The notes beneath the pieces were generated by a model, which searched no databases, was not told the origin of the DNA, and worked only from the letters and a program-made list of their open reading frames with translations. From a bacterium (GTDB lineage Bacteria > Bacillota > Clostridia > Oscillospirales > Acutalibacteraceae), in assembly GCA_020625635.1 (NCBI GenBank), contig JAHLBL010000138.1, positions 1 to 5,112 of the forward strand: DNA of 5,112 nucleotides. Direction: 5' to 3'. Of the stretch, positions 1-5,112 are shown one piece after another. How positions within the stretch are numbered: the first letter of the stretch is position 1; the number at the start of each line of letters is the position of its first letter. The position numbers and the translations under genes are program-made.

Positions 1-698
1 CCGTTGCCGATAAGATTGGGAACTTCGTTTACATTTACGGTGGAGATAAGCGTATCCTCGTCGTTTACGTCCCTGAGAAGACCGCGGATATCGGTCATAA
101 GAATAAGCTTTTTAGCGCCGAGCTTTCCCGCGATTTTAGCAGCCGCGAGGTCGGCGTTGATGTTGAACACCTCGCCGTTGTATCCGCCCGCGATCGTAGA
201 AATAACGGGTATGTAACCGTTCTTAAGAGAGTCCATAATAATCATCGGGTTAACACGGTCGATCTCTCCGACAAAGCCGAGGTCGTCGGCTGAGGGAAGC
301 TTCTTAGCCATAAGCATCTTGCCGTCAAGACCGCACAGACCGATTGCCCGTCCGCCGTTGCACGAAAGATGCTGAACAAGGCTCTTGTTAACCTTGCCCG
401 CAAGCACCTGCTGAACGATGTCGATAGTCTCCTTATCGGTCACGCGCAGACCGTTCTTGAACTCGCTCTTTTTGCCTGTCTTTTCGAGCATAATATTAAT
501 CTCGGGACCGCCGCCGTGAACGAGAACGACGTTGATTCCGACAAGCTGCATAAGCACGATATCGCTCATTACGGCGTCCTTGAGCTCCTCGCTCTGCATA
601 GCGTTGCCGCCGTACTTAACGACGATGGTCTGTCCCGCAAGCTTCTGGATATAAGGCATAGCCTGTATCAGGATTTCGGCTCGTTTACTGTTATCCAT
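1..698 (-). CDS. argB: acetylglutamate kinase, 3' end cut by window
   Basis: ArgB phosphorylates N-acetyl-L-glutamate with ATP, the second step of arginine synthesis, in the cytoplasm. The reading frame starts with ATG at 698 and is open to the window edge (232 full codons), so about 60 residues of a usual ~295 are missing. Amino-acid-kinase landmarks are visible: KYGGNAM with Lys28, HGGGPEI at 61-67, GLRVTD with Arg85, and NINAD at 179-183 ending in Asp183. The first ~20 residues (RAEILIQAMPYIQKLAGQ) match the extra N-terminal helix found in arginine-inhibited hexameric kinases and absent from the E. coli enzyme, so feedback inhibition by arginine is inferred. The arginine-binding C-terminal region is outside the window and could not be checked. 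The start is fixed by an AAGGAGG site 8 nt upstream that contains the argJ stop codon, 13 nt away, suggesting coupled translation. Confidence 0.97.
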   Translation of the reverse strand, partial: MDNSKRAEILIQAMPYIQKLAGQTIVVKYGGNAMQSEELKDAVMSDIVLMQLVGINVVLVHGGGPEINIMLEKTGKKSEFKNGLRVTDKETIDIVQQVLAGKVNKSLVQHLSCNGGRAIGLCGLDGKMLMAKKLPSADDLGFVGEIDRVNPMIIMDSLKNGYIPVISTIAGGYNGEVFNINADLAAAKIAGKLGAKKLILMTDIRGLLRDVNDEDTLISTVNVNEVPNLIGN

Positions 699-706
699 AG
701 TCTGAA

Positions 707-713
707 CCTCCTT
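707..713 (-). promoter_or_regulatory. ribosome binding site of argB, overlapping argJ stop
   Basis: Perfect AAGGAGG on the minus strand, 8 nt before the argB ATG. The argJ stop codon TAA (712-714) supplies its first bases (TAAGGAGG), so ribosomes ending argJ stop directly on the argB initiation site. Translational coupling is inferred from this layout. Confidence 0.9.
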
Positions 714-1935
714 AGGTTCTGTAATCTCCGTTTATTTTAACATAATCATATGTCAGATCGCAACCGTATGCTTCGGCTTCAGCCGTGCCGTCGCCGAGGG
801 TTACGAGGATATTTATCTCTTTTTCAAGCAGGATCTCCTTAGCTTTTTCCTCGCTGAAGGGGATTCCCGCTCCGTTTTTGCACACGTCGATCGTACCCTT
901 GGCGGAATTGAAGCTGACGTCAACCTTTTTTACATCAACGTCCGCGCCGCTGTAGCCGATCGCGCAGAGCACGCGTCCCCAGTTTGCGTCAGCGCCGAAC
1001 ATAGCCGCCTTTAAGAGGCTCGAACAGATAATGCTTTTGCTCACCTTAACCGCGTCGCACTTGGTTTTCGCGCCCTTAACGTTGCAAACAAGAAGCTTTG
1101 TAGCGCCTTCGCCGTCGGCTGCGAGCTTTTTGGCTATCATTCTGAATGCCGCCGTAAGACCGTCAACGAAGGTTTTATAGTCGTCGTTTTTCTCGGTGAT
1201 TTCGGGATTTCCCGCCTTACCCGAGGCGAGAATCGCGAGAGTGTCATTGGTGGAGGTATCTCCGTCAACGCTCACCATATTATAGCTGTCCTCAACCGCC
1301 TCGCGCAGCGCGGACTCGAGCATTTCGGGCGAAACAGCCGCGTCGGTCGTAACAAACGACAGCATGGTACCCATATTGATGTGAATCATTCCGCTGCCCT
1401 TTGCTATTCCGCCGATCGTGACGGTCTTTCCGCCGAGCGTCATTTCCATCGCCATTTCCTTTTTGACGGTGTCGGTGGTCATAATAGCCTCGGCGGCATT
1501 TGTGCCGCCCTCCTTGGAGAGCTTGCCGCGCATAGCCTCCGCGCCCTTAATAATCGGCTCTATCGGGAGCACCTCTCCGATAACGCCCGTGGAAGCAACA
1601 ATGACGTCGTCGCTGCTTACGCCGAGAACGTCGGCGGCAATTTCGCACATCTGCTGCGCCTTCTCGATTCCGTCGGCGTTGCAGGTATTGGCGTTGCCCG
1701 AGTTTACGATTACCGCCTGAGCTTTTCCGTTGCTGAGGTGGCTTTTGGTTACGGCTATTGTATCGGATTTAACGAGATTCTTTGTATAGACAGCCGCCGC
1801 GTTACAAAGGCTGTCGCAGTAAATCAGCGCTAGGTCGCGCTTTGTGGTATTTGAGGGCTTTACGGACGCGCATACGCCCTGAGCCGTGAAGCCCTGAGGA
1901 GCGGTGATTCCGCCCTCGATAAATTTATAGTTCAT
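712..1935 (-). CDS. argJ: glutamate N-acetyltransferase / ornithine acetyltransferase
   Basis: ArgJ transfers the acetyl group of N-acetylornithine to glutamate, releasing ornithine and recycling N-acetylglutamate. Some members also use acetyl-CoA; the sequence alone does not settle which type this is. The 407-residue length is normal for the family. Motifs in order: NSGNAN at 78-83; STG at 115-117, whose Thr116-Gly117 form the family's oxyanion hole; KGSGMI followed by NMGTML, with nucleophile Thr190; GDTSTND at 225-231; DGEGATK at 274-280; and the family C-terminus ending DYRT. The precursor is expected to cut itself before Thr190 into two chains (1-189 and 190-407). The residue before the cut is Gly189, where Ala is usual, and Ile186 replaces the usual Pro. 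The start at 1935 is chosen because family similarity begins at MNYKFIEGG and an AAGGAGA site lies just upstream; an in-frame GTG at 1974 would add 13 unrelated residues and lacks a binding site. It follows argC after 108 nt. Confidence 0.97.
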   Translation of the reverse strand: MNYKFIEGGITAPQGFTAQGVCASVKPSNTTKRDLALIYCDSLCNAAAVYTKNLVKSDTIAVTKSHLSNGKAQAVIVNSGNANTCNADGIEKAQQMCEIAADVLGVSSDDVIVASTGVIGEVLPIEPIIKGAEAMRGKLSKEGGTNAAEAIMTTDTVKKEMAMEMTLGGKTVTIGGIAKGSGMIHINMGTMLSFVTTDAAVSPEMLESALREAVEDSYNMVSVDGDTSTNDTLAILASGKAGNPEITEKNDDYKTFVDGLTAAFRMIAKKLAADGEGATKLLVCNVKGAKTKCDAVKVSKSIICSSLLKAAMFGADANWGRVLCAIGYSGADVDVKKVDVSFNSAKGTIDVCKNGAGIPFSEEKAKEILLEKEINILVTLGDGTAEAEAYGCDLTYDYVKINGDYRT

Positions 1936-1940
1936 TATGT

Positions 1941-1947
1941 TCTCCTT
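1941..1947 (-). promoter_or_regulatory. ribosome binding site of argJ
   Basis: AAGGAGA on the minus strand, 5 nt before the ATG at 1935. It decides this start over the in-frame GTG at 1974, which has no purine-rich site at a suitable distance. Confidence 0.85.
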
Positions 1948-1955
1948 AAGGCAAC

Positions 1956-1996
1956 CATACGTCAGTATGCACACCGATTATTTTTACACTCTGACG
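1956..1996 (-). other. overlapping inverted repeats in argJ leader
   Basis: Two mutually exclusive hairpins can be drawn in the minus-strand RNA. The first is a long one: CGTCAG (1996-1991) pairs with CTGACG (1965-1960), with weak extra pairing inside and a 15-nt core loop. The second is a short one: CATAC (1969-1965), loop TGAC, GTATG (1960-1956). Both use bases 1960-1965. The short hairpin ends 8 nt before the argJ ribosome binding site, and neither hides that site. Whether they have a function is unknown. Confidence 0.35.
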
Positions 1997-2010
1997 AAAA
2001 ATTTTTCTGC

Positions 2011-2042
2011 GCAATCCGCACAGCTTAATTATGCGGTATTGC
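2011..2042 (-). other. stem-loop directly after argC stop
   Basis: On the minus strand, GCAAT, a bulged A, then CCGCATA pair with TGTGCGG and ATTGC around a 7-nt loop: 12 base pairs with one G-U and one bulge. It starts one base after the argC TAA. The next bases are GCAGAAAAATTTTTC, so the T run begins about 9 nt after the stem, too far for a classical intrinsic terminator. It is more plausibly a partial terminator, or an RNA end-protecting or processing element between argC and argJ. A perfect 12-bp palindrome, GAAAAATTTTTC, lies at 1996-2007. Confidence 0.5.
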
Positions 2043-2043
2043 C

Positions 2044-3078
2044 TTAAAAAGCGGGCGGAAGGATCTCTAATCCCGTCTTTTCGTCGAGGTTGAAGATAAT
2101 ATTCATATTCTGGATAGCCTGACCTGCGGCGCCCTTGACCATATTGTCGATCGCGGCACAGGCTACAAGCTTACCCGCGCGCTTGTCGTGGTGGAGGCTG
2201 ATGTCGCAGAAATTGGAGTACTTGATGTTATGTATATCAGCGCAGGCGCCGTCGGGAAGCAGACGGACAAAATACTCGTCCTTATAAAACTCCTCGTACG
2301 CTTTTCGGATTTGCTCAAAGCTAACGCCTTCCTTTATGTCGGCGTAGCAGGTCGCGAGAATTCCGCGGTTAACGGGAAGAAGGTGAGGGACAAATGTCAC
2401 AATCACCTTTTCACCCGAAAGTCTGGAAAGCGTCTGTTCGATTTCGGGCGTGTGACGGTGACAGGCAACCTTGTAAGCGTGGAAACCCTCATTGAGCTCG
2501 GGAAAGTGATTAGCCTGATTGAGTTTTCTGCCCGCACCCGTAACTCCGCTGGCACAGTTGCAGATTATTCCCTTGAGCTCCACAAGTCCGTTCTTCACCG
2601 CAGGAGCAAGCGCGAGCGGCGAACAGGTTGTGTAACAGCCGGGATTGGCGATAACGCTCTTGCCCTTTATTTCGTCGCGGAAAAACTCGGGTAGACCGTA
2701 AACAGACTCCTCGTGGAGCGCCTTATCGAGAAATTCTCCGCCGTACCATTCTTTATATTCGTCCTCGCTCTCGAGGCGGAAGTCCGCGCCGAGGTCGATA
2801 AACTTAACGCCGGCACTCTTGCACTGAGCCGCGAGCTCCTGGCTGAGTCCGTGAGGAAGCGCGGCAAAGACAACGTCGCTTTTTGCGACAACCTCGTCGG
2901 CGTTCTCGCAGACCATATCGTTGAGATATTTATAGCTCGGGTAAACATCGGAGATTTTCTGTCCCTCAAAGCTTACAGAGCTGATTGCGGCGACCTGAGC
3001 CTCGGGATGATTGTGAATGAGCCTTACGAGCTCACATCCCGCATAGCCTGTCGCGCCGATAATTCCCACTTTTATCAT
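2044..3078 (-). CDS. argC: N-acetyl-gamma-glutamyl-phosphate reductase
   Basis: ArgC reduces N-acetylglutamyl phosphate with NADPH to N-acetylglutamate semialdehyde, the step after ArgB. At 344 residues it has the length of the longer (type 1) ArgC class. The N-terminus holds the nucleotide-binding GATGYAG at 8-14. The catalytic cysteine is Cys148 in NPGCYTT (145-151). SGVTGAG lies at 178-183, and the HRHTPEIEQ segment (207-215) carries the family's catalytic histidine. The C-terminal VKGAAGQA helix (314-321) returns to the cofactor domain, as in the family. The ATG at 3078 begins directly with the Rossmann strand MIKVGIIGATG, leaving no room for another start. It lies 13 nt after the argH stop, and its ribosome binding site begins in that stop codon. 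The frame is intact and ends with TAA just before a stem-loop. Confidence 0.98.
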   Translation of the reverse strand: MIKVGIIGATGYAGCELVRLIHNHPEAQVAAISSVSFEGQKISDVYPSYKYLNDMVCENADEVVAKSDVVFAALPHGLSQELAAQCKSAGVKFIDLGADFRLESEDEYKEWYGGEFLDKALHEESVYGLPEFFRDEIKGKSVIANPGCYTTCSPLALAPAVKNGLVELKGIICNCASGVTGAGRKLNQANHFPELNEGFHAYKVACHRHTPEIEQTLSRLSGEKVIVTFVPHLLPVNRGILATCYADIKEGVSFEQIRKAYEEFYKDEYFVRLLPDGACADIHNIKYSNFCDISLHHDKRAGKLVACAAIDNMVKGAAGQAIQNMNIIFNLDEKTGLEILPPAF

Positions 3079-3088
3079 AACTTATCCG

Positions 3089-3093
3089 TCCTT
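3089..3093 (-). promoter_or_regulatory. ribosome binding site of argC, overlapping argH stop
   Basis: AAGGA on the minus strand, 10 nt before the argC ATG, shares bases with the argH stop codon TAA (3092-3094). It is weaker and slightly farther from its start than the argB site but has the same stop-inside-site arrangement. Confidence 0.75.
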
Positions 3094-4462
3094 AATCTAT
3101 TATATCTTTAACTCTCTTCGCCTGCGCCTTGACGTTTTCGGGAGCGGGACCGCCGAACGCGGTTCTCTGTGAAACGCAGTATTCAAGCGAAATCGCATTA
3201 TAAACGTCGTCGGTGAACACGTCGCAGACCTTTTTATACTCGTCAAGCGGAAGGCTTTCAAGGTCTGTGCCGAGCTCGATGCAGCGTGCTACAAGCTCAC
3301 CCGTAGCCTTGTACGCGTCACGGAAGGGCACGCCGTTCTTTGTCAGCCAGTCGGCAACGTCGGTAGCGTTAATAAATCCGCCCGCGGCAGCCTTACGCAT
3401 ATTCTCGGGGATAACGCGCATCGTATCGAGCATGGGAGTAAAGGCGGTGAGGCACATCTTCACTGTATCGACAGCGTCGAATATAGCCTCCTTATCTTCC
3501 TGCATATCCTTGTTGTACGCAAGCGCGATTCCCTTCATAACGGTGAGCAGCGTCATTGTATCGCCGAAAACACGTCCGCTCTTACCGCGGACGAGCTCCG
3601 CTATGTCGGGGTTCTTTTTCTGCGGCATAATGGAGGAACCTGTGGAGAACGCGTCGTCGAGCTCAATGAACTTGAATTCCCACGAGCACCACATAATTAT
3701 CTCCTCGGAAAAACGGCTGAGGTGAACCATAATTATCGAGAGCACGGAGGCAAATTCAATACAGTAATCACGGTCGGAAACGCCGTCGAGAGAGTTGTTG
3801 GTAATTCTGTCAAAGCCGAGCAGCTTCTGAGTTATTGTGCGGTCAATCGGGTAGGTTGTGCCCGCGAGAGCGCAGGAGCCGAGCGGCATTTCGTCCATAC
3901 GCTTCAGGCAGTCATCAAGTCTCGAGATGTCGCGCAGCAGCATCTCGGCATAAGCAAGCAGATGATGACCGAAGGTAATCGGCTGAGCTCTCTGAAGATG
4001 GGTGTAGCCGGGCATAACCGTGTCGGCGTACTGATCCGCCTTGTCGGCGATAACTCCGATAAGCTCCTCAACTTGTCCGCGAATATAAACCACCTGCTTT
4101 TTGAGGTAAAGCTTGTTGTCGAGCGCAACCTGGTCGTTGCGGCTTCGTGAGGTATGGAGACGCTTTCCGTCGTCGCCGATTCTCTTTGTGAGTTCGCCCT
4201 CGATGAAGGTGTGGATATCCTCTGCCTCCATATCAAAATTAAGAGCGCCCGAGTCGATGTCGGCTAAGATTCCTCTCAGCCCTTCAACAATGTGCTCAGC
4301 CTCGGATTTTTTGATTATTCCGCACTCGCCGAGCATGGTAGCGTGAGCAATACTGCCCTCGATATCCTCGCGGTACATACGGCTGTCAAAGCTGATCGAG
4401 CTGTTGAAATCGTTTGTTGTTTTTGAAAGCTCCTTCTTGAAGCGACCTTTCCAGAGTTGCAT
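3092..4462 (-). CDS. argH: argininosuccinate lyase
   Basis: ArgH splits argininosuccinate into arginine and fumarate, the last step of the pathway, as a cytoplasmic homotetramer of the fumarase/aspartase superfamily. The 456 residues match the usual length. Visible motifs: the N-terminal LWKGRF at 3-8; HTSRSRNDQ at 103-111; GYTHLQRAQPI at 152-162, with His155 matching the catalytic-region histidine; and the superfamily signature GSSIMPQKKNPD at 275-286, whose serine pair (276-277) includes the catalytic serine. The common form of the second motif is HTARSRNDQ; Ser105 here is a mild change. The start at 4462 is supported by GAGGTGA 4 nt upstream and by similarity beginning at MQLWKGRF. It follows argG after 74 nt and precedes argC by 13 nt, consistent with one transcript. 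The frame shows no damage. Confidence 0.98.
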   Translation of the reverse strand: MQLWKGRFKKELSKTTNDFNSSISFDSRMYREDIEGSIAHATMLGECGIIKKSEAEHIVEGLRGILADIDSGALNFDMEAEDIHTFIEGELTKRIGDDGKRLHTSRSRNDQVALDNKLYLKKQVVYIRGQVEELIGVIADKADQYADTVMPGYTHLQRAQPITFGHHLLAYAEMLLRDISRLDDCLKRMDEMPLGSCALAGTTYPIDRTITQKLLGFDRITNNSLDGVSDRDYCIEFASVLSIIMVHLSRFSEEIIMWCSWEFKFIELDDAFSTGSSIMPQKKNPDIAELVRGKSGRVFGDTMTLLTVMKGIALAYNKDMQEDKEAIFDAVDTVKMCLTAFTPMLDTMRVIPENMRKAAAGGFINATDVADWLTKNGVPFRDAYKATGELVARCIELGTDLESLPLDEYKKVCDVFTDDVYNAISLEYCVSQRTAFGGPAPENVKAQAKRVKDIID

Positions 4463-4466
4463 TTTT

Positions 4467-4473
4467 TCACCTC
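4467..4473 (-). promoter_or_regulatory. ribosome binding site of argH
   Basis: GAGGTGA on the minus strand, 4 nt before the ATG at 4462, preceded by AT-rich TTTATAT. It lies 8 nt downstream of the argG-argH stem-loop and stays unpaired in that structure. Confidence 0.85.
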
Positions 4474-4481
4474 ATATAAAG

Positions 4482-4519
4482 CACTTAACGGGACAGGGAA
4501 AATCCCTGCCCCATAAGTA
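4482..4519 (-). other. strong stem-loop between argG and argH
   Basis: On the minus strand GGGGCAGGGA (4512-4503) pairs with TCCCTGTCCC (4499-4490) as an unbroken 10-bp stem with one G-U pair and a TTT loop. An outer stem TACTTA/TAAGTG adds five pairs and one G-U after a small internal loop. No T run follows on either strand (next bases GCTTTATATGAGG), so it does not look like a full intrinsic terminator. An mRNA stabiliser, processing site or attenuating element between argG and argH is possible. Confidence 0.6.
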
Positions 4520-4536
4520 ATAAACGTCTGAATTAA

Positions 4537-5112
4537 TTATTTGATAAGACCTTTTTTAGCCCTGACCTTGATCGGAAGTCCGAAGAGGTTGATGAAGCCT
4601 GCGGAATCGTTCTGGTTGTAAACCTCGTCCTCGTCGAATGTAGCGATCTCCTCATCATAGAGGCTGTAGGGACTTGTAACGCCCGCGTCGATGATATTGC
4701 CCTTGTAGAGCTTGAGCTTAACATCACCAGTTACGTATTCCTGAGTGCTGTCGACAAATGCCGAGAGAGCCTCACGGAGCGGTGTATACCACTTACCGTC
4801 GTAAACGAGCTCCGCAAACTTGATTGCGAGCACACTCTTATAGTGCTGGGTGTCCTTGTCGAGGCAGATTTCCTCGAGCTTATTGTGAGCGGCAAAAAGA
4901 ATTGTGCCGCCGGGGGTTTCGTAAACGCCGCGAGCCTTCATACCTACAAGACGGTTCTCTACGATATCCGTGATACCGATACCGTTCTTGCCGCCGATTT
5001 CGTTGAGCTTTTCAATAACGCTTACAGCGTCGAGCTCTTCGCCGTTAACAGCGGTAGCCTCACCCTTCTCGAAGTGAATGGTGACATACTCGGGCTTATC
5101 GGGAGCCTGGAG
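4537..5112 (-). CDS. argG: argininosuccinate synthase, C-terminal half
   Basis: ArgG joins citrulline and aspartate with ATP to form argininosuccinate, the substrate of ArgH. The minus-strand frame is open from the window edge to TAA at 4537 and gives 191 residues, a little under half of the usual ~400. The ATP-binding N-terminal half and the start are outside the window. The segment contains NGIGITDIVENRLVG followed by MKARGVYETPGG (58-69 counted from the window edge). In the human enzyme the equivalent Glu and Tyr, 12 residues apart, bind citrulline; here they are Glu52 and Tyr64. Ala60 replaces the Ser usual in the KSR part of this motif. The C-terminal oligomerisation tail runs to NQNDSAGFINLFGLPIKVRAKK, as in the family. 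An internal ATG at 4941 lies in the middle of the conserved motif and is not the start. It is followed by a stem-loop and then argH. Confidence 0.97.
   Translation of the reverse strand, partial: LQAPDKPEYVTIHFEKGEATAVNGEELDAVSVIEKLNEIGGKNGIGITDIVENRLVGMKARGVYETPGGTILFAAHNKLEEICLDKDTQHYKSVLAIKFAELVYDGKWYTPLREALSAFVDSTQEYVTGDVKLKLYKGNIIDAGVTSPYSLYDEEIATFDEDEVYNQNDSAGFINLFGLPIKVRAKKGLIK

Noticed and set aside
1936..1974. argJ start at the in-frame GTG at 1974
   Set aside because: The 13 added residues have no family similarity and there is no ribosome binding site before the GTG, while the ATG at 1935 has AAGGAGA at good spacing.
1975..2010. Internal promoter for argJ with AATAAT as -10
   Set aside because: No acceptable -35 hexamer lies 16-18 nt upstream, and the region is simply A/T-rich.
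1996..2042. Intrinsic terminator after argC
   Set aside because: The stem is good, but the T run starts about 9 nt after it and is preceded by an A run; argJ and argB of the same pathway continue on the same strand. It is kept only as an unassigned stem-loop.
2188..2694. 168-codon open frame on the plus strand
   Set aside because: It is antisense to argC, whose full set of motifs is intact. The other plus-strand frames opposite argB, argJ, argC and argH are rejected for the same reason.
3213..3725. 170-codon open frame on the plus strand
   Set aside because: It lies wholly opposite argH, resembles no family I know and has no matching ribosome binding site. It is a shadow of argH codon use.
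4529..4542. Possible ArgR operator (TGAAT half followed by AT-rich bases)
   Set aside because: Only one half-site fits; the expected ATTCA half is absent. It overlaps the argG stop codon and sits inside the operon, so it is most likely chance in AT-rich sequence.

Overview
The window is one block of an arginine biosynthesis operon. Every gene is on the minus strand, so transcription runs from high to low coordinates: argG (5' part outside the window), argH, argC, argJ, argB (3' end outside the window). The DNA has a mid-range G+C content, strong AAGGAGG-type ribosome binding sites, ATG starts and TAA stops. The protein sequences resemble clostridial Firmicutes, possibly a gut Oscillospiraceae/Ruminococcus-like organism. 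The taxonomic placement is an inference from style and resemblance only.

Layout from right to left: argG C-terminal half (5112-4537); a 74-nt spacer with a strong stem-loop; argH complete (4462-3092); a 13-nt spacer; argC complete (3078-2044); a 108-nt spacer with several inverted repeats; argJ complete (1935-712); a 13-nt spacer; argB (698 to beyond position 1). No gene-free stretch exceeds 108 nt. I found no tRNA, rRNA, mobile element, CRISPR array or convincing operon promoter. The operon promoter should lie upstream of argG, outside the window.

How the genes work together: ArgJ moves acetyl groups from N-acetylornithine to glutamate, giving N-acetylglutamate and ornithine. ArgB phosphorylates N-acetylglutamate and ArgC reduces the acyl phosphate to the semialdehyde. 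ArgG and ArgH carry out the last two steps, from citrulline through argininosuccinate to arginine. ArgD (aminotransferase) and a carbamoyltransferase (ArgF) are needed to close the route and are not in the window. ArgB carries the extra N-terminal helix typical of arginine-inhibited acetylglutamate kinases, which fits the acetyl-recycling ArgJ pathway.

This is an ordinary metabolic region and I see no undescribed system. The points worth a second look are small: two junctions where the upstream stop codon lies inside the downstream ribosome binding site with identical 13-nt spacing, structured spacers at the other two junctions, and a Gly-Thr instead of Ala-Thr self-cleavage site in ArgJ.
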